This document shows positions 9,839 through 20,524 of a stretch of 64,000 nucleotides of DNA, one piece after another (the stretch's first letter is position 1; each line of letters starts with the position of its first letter). The position numbers were made by a program, and so were the translations under genes. Origin of the DNA: Helianthus annuus (lineage: Eukaryota; Streptophyta; Magnoliopsida; Asterales; Asteraceae). The notes below the pieces were generated by a model. The model was not told the origin of the DNA. It was given only the letters and a program-made list of their open reading frames with translations, and ran no database searches. The DNA is taken from NCBI RefSeq assembly GCF_002127325.2, contig NC_035449.2, positions 143,460,414 to 143,524,413 of the forward strand, given 5' to 3'.

Positions 9839-11625
9839 TGATGTGAGTAAAATGCAACATATAAATTACATCAAATGAGGCATAAAACTAACCCTTTTTA
9901 AGTACTAATGTTGGAAAAAGTGTACTTTTGTCTTCCTTTTTGTATTTTCAGGGATAAAAGAGCTTAAATGAACAAAAGAAGCAAAAATGCAGCCAAATCC
10001 AACATAAATACAAAGAAAAGGAAGAAACGTGGCATGCCCGACTCCTCGACAGCATCTCCCAAAGCAAAAACAAGAAGAAAGCTGAGCATGGGGCTGTGCC
10101 CAGCTGAGCATGGGGCTGTGCCCAGCTGAACACAAGGCTGTGTCCAGCGGACACGGGGCGTGTCCAGCTCAACACGCGGCCGTGCTCAGCGAGCACGGGG
10201 CAGTGTCCAGAATGGTCAGTCCTGGCATAAAAGACAAAGTGGTAGAAGCTTCTATTGCCCATCACGGGGCCGTGCCCAGCGGACACGGGGGCGTGGTCAG
10301 AGTGCTGCAGGTGCATTTATTGTAATTGCGAATTACAATTAATGAAGAGAGAGAGTGTCAGACGGGCACGGGGGCGTGTCCAGCGGACACGGGGCCGTGC
10401 CCAGGCTTCTGTTCAGCCTATAAATATGAGTTCTTGGCTTCATTTCAACTCATCCCTTGGCACACCACCTCTCTCACACTTCATCCACCACCCACCACCA
10501 CCATAACACCATCATCCACCACCATCATCCATTGTCCATCATAGAGTGTGTGAGTCGTCTCGGGATCCAAGATTGATCGTAAGAGTTCTTGACAATCAAG
10601 GCCATGTTTGCCTAAGTCTCTTACATCACTTGGTGAAGACAAGTGTTTAGTATAATACTTTTTATTTTTAATCTTTTGCACTTTTTATTTGGTTTTGTAT
10701 TAATGACTTTAATAACTAGTTACTTATGTTGAAGGTGATCTTTCCTTATCGTTTGTCCGTGGTGTCTTGGCATTATTTTACTGTCTATATAAAATAAAAG
10801 ATTTTCACCATTCATATCTCCACGGTCTATATGGAGGTATGTTGGCTACCTGGTCGGGGGTTAAGGGAACGGTTTGGTAAGGGTCTTGCCCTTGTTCAGC
10901 GTTTAGAGGTCCTGCTTGGGACCTGGGTCAAATTTAGTAGGATCTCCTTCAATGCCCATAGGTATTGGATGGCGGGGATCCAAACTCTTTGACCCCCTCA
11001 TAAGTTAACTACTATTAATACTATAACCCGGCTATTTAGGACTGTATCCCTGCTGACTCAGACTACTTAGCCGAGGGTAACGTCACCGCCAAAAGCGGGG
11101 CCTACCATAATTTGCATTAATAACTTAATTCATTATCTTTCAATAATCCGACCCTTTAGGATTGTATCCTTGCTGACTCAAACTACTGGGATGAGGGTAA
11201 CGTCGCCTTCAAAAGAGGGGCCTACTACAATAACTAAGATAATCTCTTAAACAAGTGCAAAAGTGCGAAAATAATCAAAGGTTATACTAATACACGTGTC
11301 GGATCCAAGTGATTCGTCTTGTCTATCTGTTTTTATTTTATTTTTATTTTCAGCATTTAGTTAGTTTTTATTTTTCTTAGTTTAAAACATTTTTCTAACT
11401 TTTTGATTTGATTAGACGTTGAGGATAAACCGGTATTAAAAGCTCTTGTGTCCTTGGACGACCTCGGTATCTTACCAACACTATACTACGTCCACGATGG
11501 GTGCACTTGCCCATATGTGTGTTTAGTGTTAGTGAATATCGTGTTTTATAAATTTAAAACATGGCTAAAAGTGTAAAAAGGGCTTAAATATACATTAAAA
11601 ATATATACACACTTCACGCACATCA
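9839..11625 (+). repeat. N1 3' LTR
   Basis: 1787 bp, the same length as the left LTR, with about nine substitutions by eye and no indel. It is followed by the GTATA duplication, after which the E1 LTR resumes. Confidence 0.95.
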
Positions 11626-11630
11626 GTATA

Positions 11631-13276
11631 CGTAGGTTTTACGTATGTGTCCTGTGCATCCGAGGACGATGGTAGATAGTCTAGTAACAGTGTAAGTACA
11701 GGTATCTATTCAACCTCATTCCTTCAATCCCATTCCCAAACCCTGGGAATCCCATGCCTTGGTAAGAGTGTGAACTCACCTTGGTTTGCTCGGTATGTTA
11801 TTGCTTCTACTGTTAATAAATGATTAGGTCCGTTATTCACGACCTAAAGTACATTGCACATAACTCGATGTAAGTGTTTATATTCAATTAGGGTTTACAA
11901 GTCTTTGGTATCCAAACAAATGTGATTCGTGTGATAATTGTGTACAGAATGGCATGAGATAGATTGTTCACATATGCGGTATCATCCAGCAACATACAAT
12001 AACATACAGTTATATACAGTAATGTACAGTAGCATGCAAGTGTTCGTACTTAGTAAACTCAGACTTTTCAAGCATCACCAAGCTCAGACCATATGCATCT
12101 TATGATATTCGGACAAGCATCATACTTTAAAACTCGAACAAGATTATCAAGTGAACAAATTTGGACCCTTATGCTTCACCTACATAAAGTTCGGACCCCA
12201 TGCTTCACCTACATAAAGTTCGGACCCCTTACAAGTATATATAAAAGTCGGATCCCTCTCCACCATTAAAAAATTCGGACCATACTACACACAAAAGTCG
12301 GACCTATGTATGTGTGTCACAAAATTCGGATAACCATCCCCTTTTAAAACTCGGACAACATCCCCACTACTTGAAATTCGGACCTTAGGCTTTCATACAT
12401 AAAATTCGGACAAGGGCACATCACCTAAAACTCGGACTCAAGGTCCTTATGAAGTTCGGACCTAGTGTCCTTGTTACAAAAGTCAGACCTAGGGTCCTTA
12501 ACTTACAAAAGTCAGACCCTTGTTCATATCATTCTAAAATTCGGACATATGAAACATATCATTCAAAAGTCAGACTAGGGTAAAACTCAGAGTTTTCAAT
12601 CATGCGTGAATTCCAAAGATCATGTCACAGAATCAATAGAACAGTTACGTTTGCAGAAAGCTACGATCAAAAACCCTAATCTTCATACTTTGGCAATGCT
12701 GTAATCAAATCAAAATCACACAATTCTAACATACCATGCATCTAAACATCAGGCAAATGATTACACAACTAATCGTAACCATTTCACAATAATCAGAATC
12801 AACAAACACAGAACCATAACATGTAGAATTAGGGTTTTGCATGAATCACTTAATCAACGATTAACAACAAGAAATCATTGAATAATTACCTTGGATTGAT
12901 TCTAAATGGATTGAAAGATCAAGATTGATGCAGAAGACTTGTGCCAATGAGAAAGAAGATGATTGCAAGAGAGGGTTGTAGAGAAATCTTGAAGATACGT
13001 ATAATGATTTGTGAAATGATTAGGGTTAAGGGTTTTGTTTTATTTTCACAATTCACACTAAACACCCTTAAGTATTATCTATTACATACTACATGCACAA
13101 GACATAGAATTTACAGTTTCATCACCAAACTCATATATTTGTCAATTCATTCGTGAAACTTTACCAATCAAAACGTATACAGTTACAAAGCAACAAATTG
13201 TGTCAGTAAGAAACTTAGACAAACAGTGAACGTGCAATAAATGCGAAAGTGGAATCTCGGAAACTCGAGTTGTCAC
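11631..13276 (-). repeat. E1 5' LTR, outer segment
   Basis: Continuation of the E1 LTR after N1, starting in the middle of a hairpin unit and ending GTTGTCACA. It carries the TCGGAC motif cluster (12107-12576). A short ORF at 12941 has no similarity I recognise. The edge is followed by CAATT and then T internal sequence. Confidence 0.88.
12107..12576. repeat. Dispersed AAANTCGGAC motif cluster in the E1 LTR
   Basis: About 17 copies of a 10-bp motif (AAATTCGGAC, AAAGTCGGAC, AAAGTCAGAC and variants), spaced about 20-40 bp apart with unrelated AT-rich spacers. It sits at almost the same LTR offset as the GAGTCGCAAC cluster of E2 but is a different motif. Confidence 0.82.
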
Positions 13277-13342
13277 ACAATTCATTACTCATATATGCCC
13301 TTATGCAACGATCATTCGCACTTGCATCGAATAAAATTTGTG

Positions 13343-13840
13343 TTAAATTAAATTTACAAGAAACATACCTGAAATGACATCAGGTTCAACTTTAGCCTCT
13401 GTGGCCGTTATATAAAACGACCTTGTCCTTGACTTCTGGGCATCAGACATTGTGTCGGTTGCGTCTTTGGTTCCAAGCCTCTCTGGACGTTTAGACTTCT
13501 TATGTCTTTGCTTACCATATGTGCCCTTGTGGATTTTTCCACAAAATTTGCACTGATATAACACACTTTTTGTAACTCCTCTCTTGGGAGCTTTATTAGA
13601 CTTGGATTTCTTTACGGAACTTGGATTCATATCCAACACCCTCCTTTCTTCTATTTCTTGTAATATGTTGTCTTTCAAATTAGCCATTATATCGTCCACC
13701 ACCGGCACGATTGTGGTTTGTAATCTATCAATATAATGTGATAGACTATTTTCTAGAGCTTTTCCGACTGCCTCGGAAATCTTAGCTTTCATTTGTTCAG
13801 TCAATTGAGATGTCAAATCATCTCCGGTTACTCTAGACAT
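13343..13840 (-). pseudogene. T internal A gag-like ORF (gag-protease fusion remnant)
   Basis: About 165 residues from MSRVTGDDL; an in-frame ATG at 13858 adds six. The N-terminal half is helical (MKAKISEAVGKALENSLSHY), then comes a Lys/Arg-rich stretch with a Cys/His finger CKFCGKIHKGTYGKQRH. The end, ATEAKVEPDVISGMFLVN, is what normally stands just before the DSGA protease motif in Tekay gag-pol. The frame then stops. The capsid centre and all of pol are missing. It could still bind RNA. The copy in internal B is nearly identical. Confidence 0.7.
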
Positions 13841-14312
13841 TTTCTTTAACTGAAACATCCATAATGGTTAATCAATAATTATTTAATTCATTTCCATCTT
13901 ATTATACGAAAATTTATATCACACTCACTTAATCATAAGTAATGTGTTATTCTTTTTCGGTTTGGTCAAGTACATATCTTGCCTTACCTTTCTTACTTAG
14001 TGTATTTCCCAGGTTCGAGCGTATTTATACACTCCTCCCATACACCTTTCACATATTTCCAACCATTTACATCAATTATTAAACATCTCATTTATAACAT
14101 AACTTTGATTGCTTCGGTTTAGCCAAGTTCGTAACTTGCTTTAACCATTCTCATTTAGTGCACCTTCCGGGTTTGAGTGTATTAACGCACTCTTCCCGTG
14201 CACATTAATTTCCACCTCTTTTACTTACATAGGATAACATCTATTGACATAAATAATTAATCCTTACCGGACGATCGATCAAGCTTGAACCGAACACTTT
14301 GTTGACAACCTT

Positions 14313-14327
14313 GAGCTCTGATTACCA
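14313..14327 (-). other. T primer binding site, internal A
   Basis: The minus strand reads TGGTAATCAGAGCTC, an iMet-type PBS with one extra A, 3 nt from the LTR edge. The same extra base is in the internal B copy, so it predates the array. Confidence 0.8.
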
Positions 14328-14330
14328 ACT

Positions 14331-16898
14331 TGTAACACCCTTCTAATTACCATTTAAATTTAATAAAAGATGCATATTTTTATAGCAAGGGTACTTCACT
14401 TTTTTTTTAAATGTACAAAAATGGAAGTTTGAAAGTGATCACATACTAGTTAACTACTAACTAGTTTGAACATTCCAACATAATTAGTTAATTGTTTACA
14501 TCACAACATTGTCTATCAAGATAAGTAAATGCGGAAGCTTCAAAAGTGTGTTTTCGGTTCTTCAAAAGTGCTTGATCGCCATACGGAAAGTCCCCGATGT
14601 CGCCTAATGGTCAAAACCACTTAAAGTATTAGTTTTGACGTTAATATAGTGCGTATAAACAAGTTCTAGCATCAAAACATGATAAACAAAACAAAATTTC
14701 AAAATTTGTCCTACCGCGTGTCGGGGCAGGATCTGCTTATTCTGTCGCGTGCCGCGGCAGCTCCCGCGTGTTGCGGCGGATCAAGGTGATCCTGTCACGT
14801 GGCGCGGGGGAACCGATTTTCCAGCAAGTGCAGGTTTGCAACCTGCATTTCTGCCCAGCTCCGGATTTGTCAAAATTCTAACTATAAACTAGCATAACTT
14901 TTTACTGGTTTGTTCATTTTAGTCGATTCTTTTTCCTATGAGTCTGTAATAAAATTACGGATCCAACCATGTAAATTTCACACTACGAATCCCGACTTAT
15001 GAACAAACGGTTTATAAAATCCTTGTTTCAATTATTCAACCCATTAGCTAAACGTGCATAATACCATTTTTTTTTTGTTCTAAAACTTACTAGTCATAAT
15101 TACCCAAATTCCCGGGCTTGATATTCTTGGCGTATCCACACCATTCCATGGCTTTACGCTTACATTGGAATTTCATGCTTGTATTTCTCAAAATTCAAGT
15201 TTGCCACTTCAAGCAAAACTTTCCAATGATTTCTATTGTTCGACCCGATATCTTGGATTCGTAAGCTTAAATTAGCATAACCAGTTCATTAACGTATTGC
15301 TATCCAATACTAACGCAATATGAGACTTTCGAGTCTCTTCACACATGATCATTTAAAAGCATAGTTTTGTCCCGTTTGGTTGTCGAGTGATAACCATCAC
15401 TTCAATGAGAAGCCAAACTAATTCCAACCATTATTTTGACCCGTTTGATTGTAGAGTGAGCTTCGTCACTTCAATGACACATCAAACGCGTATATTACAC
15501 TAAGACACCATTTGTACACTAATGGGAAACAATTATGCATAATGTAACGGGACTAAAGTCACGTACTTGCATAATTCATCGTTATTGATTTCTAACCATA
15601 TTTACCCATTCCCGGACTTGTTCATCTTAGCGTATCACTTCCATTCCATGGCTTACACTTTGATAATTCACAATCATCAAGTGACATTCAAGTCACTTCT
15701 AAACTACCTTTTTAAATCCTTGTTTGACCCGTTTGGTTGTCTAATGGAATCCACCATCTTAGTGTCAAACCAAACATACTTTAACAAATCTTTTGACCCG
15801 TTTTGATTAATTAGTGAACTTCATCACTTCTACGATAAACTACAATCTTTCATATTGCTAATTTCAAGATATTAGCTACAATAAAAATCAATCATAATGT
15901 AACGAAACCAAGGTTACATACCTTTAAAGCACACCCTTCAAACGCACGTCACCACCAGCTTGTCCACTTGACGTTCCGGTTTCCTTTCCTATAGAGTTCA
16001 ACCGCAAACCGTTTAGAACTCTCTCTCTCTTTTTTTTAACTTATAACGCATTAGTTCGCCATAATTTACAAATATGCGTTTTAGTTACAATTTCAGTTTT
16101 TAAGCCTTCTTTTAGGCATTTTTACAAACACCTTAAGGGCATGATTTCACACAATTCATAATCATGTTCATAACTTGTTATTTAGCCAAAATTAACATCA
16201 ATTAAGCAAATTCACCTCAATTTTAACGTCAACAAATCTGAATTCACTTCATAGAACTCAATTTACACTAGAATAACAATCATAATCCTAGTGTTTAATA
16301 TGTTTCTACAAGACCCACTTAACACCTTCAATGGTGATTATGAATCTCACAAGTAATAAGCAAAATTTCAATATGAAATTGACTAGGGTTTACTCCTAGA
16401 CTTAACATCATTCCAAATTCATCCAAACAACATTCATGCAACATAAATTTTGAATTTTCTTGTGTTCATTCAGAAATTTAGATGGAAATTTTCTATGAAA
16501 TTTACATACCTTATGACCCCTTTTCAGAGGAGATCACTATTTTATGCTCAGATTTTGATTTGGAACTGAATTTGGTCTTCAATTTGAGCAATTTACATGA
16601 AGTAGGGTTTGATGGGGGTTTCTTGGTCGCCCCCTGTGTTTTGTATGAACCAGACACACACTCAAAGTGTGTGTTTGGTTTTTTTTTTTTTTTTTGCTTT
16701 TGTAATTCAAGTTTCAAACTTGACAACTTTGCCCCCCCCCAATCAATTATTAAGTTAGATTTTTCCATGTTATCAACCAAGTTTCTTGTTATAACTAGAC
16801 TTATGACTAACTAGGTTATTTATTCCTAGCTAGTTTATATTTGTTTATTTTATACTTTATAATATAAATATAAAGTATTATATTTTCGGGATGTTACA
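14331..16898 (-). repeat. T complete LTR (shared by two units)
   Basis: 2568 bp from TGTAACACCC to GATGTTACA on the plus strand. PBS lies on its low side and PPT on its high side. It carries a GC-rich island (14709-14811) in otherwise AT-rich DNA, a TGCAGGTT/AACCTGCA hairpin near 14830, a CT run near 16020 and a T run at 16679-16694. Plus-strand ORFs at 15567 and 16482 fall in this LTR and look like chance. Confidence 0.85.
14709..14811. repeat. GC-rich near-palindromic island in the T LTR
   Basis: Four copies of a CGCGTGNCGCGGC-like motif (CGCGTGTCGGGGC, CGCGTGCCGCGGC, CGCGTGTTGCGGC, CACGTGGCGCGGG) within 100 bp. The equivalent island in the second LTR (20900-21001) keeps all four with CpG-type changes. 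Confidence 0.75.
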
Positions 16899-16919
16899 AG
16901 TCCACCCCCCTTAAAAGGG
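16899..16919 (-). other. T polypurine tract, internal B
   Basis: The minus strand reads CTTTTAAGGGGGGTGGACT directly before the LTR start TGTAACATCC. This is the usual PPT context of Tekay-like elements, and it is preceded by GTTTCGGGGACGAAAC. Confidence 0.85.
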
Positions 16920-18522
16920 TTTCGTCCCCGAAACCTTCTTTAAGTAGTCCTTTGGTTTGGACCTAACCATCTTAGTTTCGTTTTTCAAGGCATATGTCCT
17001 ATTGGACCGTAACCTTTTATCATTTATTTCCTATATTTGTCGCCTATTTGATCGGGTTGTCTTTTGACCATCCAGTCACTAAGTTTCCCAGCATACCTAC
17101 TTCACGCTAGTCTTACATTAACAAGCGCTCTACTTGGGTCACGGCATTATTTTGACTATAACTTGTTTTATCGCCTAGACTGGTTGGTCACCATTTTACC
17201 TCATACCTCGTCATTCAGGAATACTATATAGCCGTCATCGGCCCTTTGCGTGTTTATAATTTCATATCCAGTAACTTATATTACAACGTGGCTGTATTCT
17301 GTATCACTTTTGTGTCCATGATCATAGCACGTCATGTTTAGGTTTTCGTCAGCTTTTCATTATTATGAATCTTCTTTCGAATGCATCGTCTTACACCTAT
17401 CGACGTTAAGACCTATATCTTTTAGTATTAACCACTTTCTAATTTCTTTCATAATATTCATATTTGTTAAAAGTTGTTTCTTACTGAAACTGAATCATAG
17501 TTTAACGTCTATCCTTCTAACTTATTTCAATTACTCATATTCAGGAATTGACGACGAGAATTTATTCTTTTCCGCTATTACAGTACGCAGGGAATCGTAA
17601 CCAGTCCCCATGCTTCACCTCAAGTGACCCGTAGGTTCTTTTGCTTAGTCTCGTAGGTTACTTCTTTAGGCTTTCACCCCTTTTGGGTTTATTTCTTTCC
17701 ATTGCTAACACGAGGTTCATTTAGCCCCCTTTTTTTACCCTTACTTATTTATAATCCCAAAGGTTATGATGATCCCATAGATGATCTTTTGCTTGTGTCA
17801 TTTCGTATTCTTAAAAATTACATTTCTGGTGTCAAGGCACCCTTTTACGCCTAAAATTCTTTCATTTTCATTTTCGAATTTTATCGATTTGTCCATAGTC
17901 TAAGGCTACACCCGTTTTCTTTTAGGACCAATATTCCGACTCTATGACTTCCTACGTCATTTACGCGTCGGTTTGTTTTCCACTCACCGTTATCCGGTTC
18001 ACACATTTATTTATTTACAACCCGTTACCTGGGTTCTTTTATATTTCCCCTTTTTTTTACACTCTCACGACCCATCACATAATTTTATTAATATTTTGTG
18101 CTCCCATTAAAGGTTTGCACTTATTTGCACTACCGAGCGTTATACTTTATTCGACCCGTTCAATATTTAAATAGTTGAACCTAACTATCAAAATTTCTGT
18201 TTTGCGAAATTTTATCGTCTTCTAGTCATAACTCTTAATCCGAGTCTTTTGACTTTTAATCCGTATTCTCGTCTACTGGTTACGCATATATCTGAAAACC
18301 TACCTATCAATTGGGTATTTTACCGATATTACTTTCATAGCAACCGTTCCGGCATACATTAAGACTTCGTCTCTTGATTTATTTGGTCATATTAGCGAAA
18401 TCCACCGCTTTTACTCAACCAAGTCTTTTATTCTTTCATTCATCTCGTTTGGCTCGTTCGTGTGAATTCCATCACTCATGACAATCAACCTTTACCCCTA
18501 TTCCATAACATTCTTGTTTACT

Positions 18523-18609
<87 letters not shown>

Positions 18610-19472
18610 TACCTTAATTCGTATCCCTTCCCTTGGGCTTATTACCTTAATGTAACATGCTCCCGTCATCCGACTTCCGTTTACCTTTATTATCAAGCAT
18701 TTTGCTTACTTGATCTGAACACCACCTTTCTGTAGTTAGCGACCCTTAGGTCTGTTTCTTTTACTAATATCTCGAAGGCCCATTTCTTAAGTCTTATTTA
18801 GTAAAACCACTGTTATGGTTATACGACTTTTGGGGTTTACCCGTTCTTATTCTAACACTTTCATAAAGTTTATTTTACTAGGCTTTTATATAATCACATC
18901 CATCACTGCGATCATCTTTCTTCCTCATGAGGATTAGATTAATAATGTATCACTTGGATGGTTACCCATACCCAAGTTTCTAAATTTGCATTTATTGATA
19001 CTTTATTATTCATAGGAGCGAATAATACGTATCATCCATTTAACTTCTTTTTCGTGGATATTCTCGGTCCGAGTCTTAATTTCTCATCTTTAACCTTAGT
19101 CCTATTGTAACAATAACAAAATTAATTCATTTAATTTTATTATTCCTCATTGTTGCATGAATTTATCTACAACGTTTGTTGATGTAAATGATGCTTCTAT
19201 ACGTTTTATTTAGTTTGACCAAGTCTATAACCTTGTCTTCGCTATCTATTACTATTGCAATTTCTGGGTTCGGGCGTAATTACACTCCTTCCTGTTACAA
19301 CATTTATTCACTTCATTAAGTTCCCGGGTTCGAGTGTACGCGCACTCCTTGCCATTGCAATTTTCATCGGGATTACTTTTGTCTCGGCTTCACATGCTCA
19401 CCATTATTTATTTTCTTATCTACATATATATATATACACATTTATATAGGTATTTCTTTTACATAATTTTCC
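16920..19472 (-). other. T internal B, non-coding stretch
   Basis: About 2.5 kb without any protein domain I can recognise on either strand. It is T-rich on the plus strand, includes a long TA microsatellite, and has only short chance ORFs. It lies where pol would be in a full element. Confidence 0.6.
18527..18605. repeat. (TA)n microsatellite
   Basis: About 39 uninterrupted TA repeats. It produces an Ile-Tyr repeat ORF on the plus strand, which is an artefact. Confidence 0.97.
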
Positions 19473-19537
19473 CAATTAATTACTCATATATGCCCTTATG
19501 CAACTATCATTCGCACTTGCATCGAATAAAATTTGTG

Positions 19538-20035
19538 TTAAATTAAATTTACAAGAAACATACCTGAAATGACATCAGGTTCAACTTTAGCCTCTGTGGC
19601 CGTTATGTAAAACGACCTTGTCCTTGACTTCTGGGCATCAAACATTGTGTCGGTTGCGTCTTTGGTTCCAAGCCTCTCTGGACGTTTAGACTTCTTATGT
19701 CTTGGCTTACCACATGTGCCCTTGTGAATTTTTCCACAAAATTCGCACTGATATAAAACACTTTTTGTAACTCCTCTCTTGGGAGCTTTATTAGACTTGG
19801 ATTTCTTTACGGAACTTGGATTCATATCCAACACCTTCCTTTCTTCTATTTCTTGTAATATGCTGTCTTTCAAATTAGCCATCATATCGTCCACTACCAG
19901 CACGATTGTGGTTTGTAATCTATCAATATAATGTGATAGACTATTTTCTAGTGCTTTTCCGACTACCTCGGAAATCTTAGCTTTCATTTGTTCAGTCAAT
20001 TGAGATGTCGAAATATCTCCGGTTACTCCAGACAT
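19538..20035 (-). pseudogene. T internal B gag-like ORF
   Basis: Second copy of the short gag-protease fusion, MSGVTGDISTSQLTEQ to MFLVNLI, about 165 residues (an in-frame ATG at 20056 adds seven). It keeps the finger as CEFCGKIHKGTCGKPRH, with a Cys where copy A has Tyr, so this copy is closer to the original. The flanks match copy A at both ends. Confidence 0.7.
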
Positions 20036-20506
20036 TTCTTTAACTGAAACATCCATAATGGTTAATCAATAATTATTTAATTCATTTCCATCTTATTATA
20101 CAAAAATTTATATCACACTCACTTAATCATAAGTAATGTGTTATTCTTTTTCGGTTTGGTCAAGTACATATCTTGCCTTACCTTTCTTACTTAGTGTATT
20201 TCCCAGGTTCGAGCATATTTATACACTCCTCCCATACACTTTTCATATATTTCCAACCGTTTACATCAATTGTTAAACATCTCATTTATAACATAACTTT
20301 GATTGCTTCGGTTTAGCCAAGTTCGTAACTTACTTTGACCGTTCTCATTTAGTGCACCTTCCGGGTTTGAGTGTATTAACGCACTCTTCCCGTGCACACT
20401 AATTTCCACCTCTTTTACTTACATAGGATAACATCTATTGACATAAATAATTAATCCTTACCGGACGATCGATCAAGCTTGAACCGAACACTTTGTTGAC
20501 AACCTT

Positions 20507-20521
20507 GAGCTCTGATTACCA
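20507..20521 (-). other. T primer binding site, internal B
   Basis: The same 15-nt iMet-type PBS with an extra A as at 14313-14327, 3 nt from the truncated LTR. Confidence 0.8.
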
Positions 20522-20524
20522 ACT

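Larger units (their letters stand above)
4535..11625 (+). mobile_element. N1: complete non-autonomous Athila-like LTR retrotransposon
   Basis: 7091-bp element with two 1787-bp LTRs (TGATGTG...CACATCA). It has a tRNA-Asp-type PBS after the left LTR and a purine-rich tract before the right one. A perfect 5-bp target duplication GTATA flanks it (4530-4534 and 11626-11630). The PBS type, the AAGTGTGGGGG tract and a protease-like ORF match Athila-type Ty3/gypsy elements. No reverse transcriptase, RNase H or integrase is present. I count about 9 differences between the LTRs, so insertion is fairly recent. It inserted into the hairpin array of the E1 LTR. Confidence 0.93.
1..13276 (-). mobile_element. 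E1: Ty3/gypsy chromovirus (Tekay/Del-like), left end outside the window
   Basis: Minus-strand LTR retrotransposon. Going from high to low coordinates it has a 5' LTR (13276-11631 plus 4534-3857, split by N1), a tRNA-iMet-type primer binding site, gag, and pol running off position 1 inside integrase. Domain order PR-RT-RNaseH-IN is that of Ty3/gypsy. The LTR reads TTTCATAACCCC at its PBS-side end, a decayed form of TGTCACACCCC, and ends GTTGTCACA at 13276. It is followed by CAATT, which is also present at the matching, uninterrupted site 19473-19477. Several nonsense codons and one frame slip make it a dead copy. The 3' LTR is not visible. Confidence 0.9.

Noticed and set aside
12107..12576. 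Regularly spaced TCGGAC motif resembling a CRISPR-like array
   Set aside because: Repeat only about 10 bp, spacers of varied length, inside a plant LTR. It is a dispersed motif cluster, not a CRISPR.
16482..16814. 110-codon plus-strand ORF in the T LTR
   Set aside because: Contains a homopolymer Phe run, is not kept in the truncated second LTR, and opposes element sense.
18478..18735. ORF with Ile-Tyr repeats
   Set aside because: Translation of a TA microsatellite.
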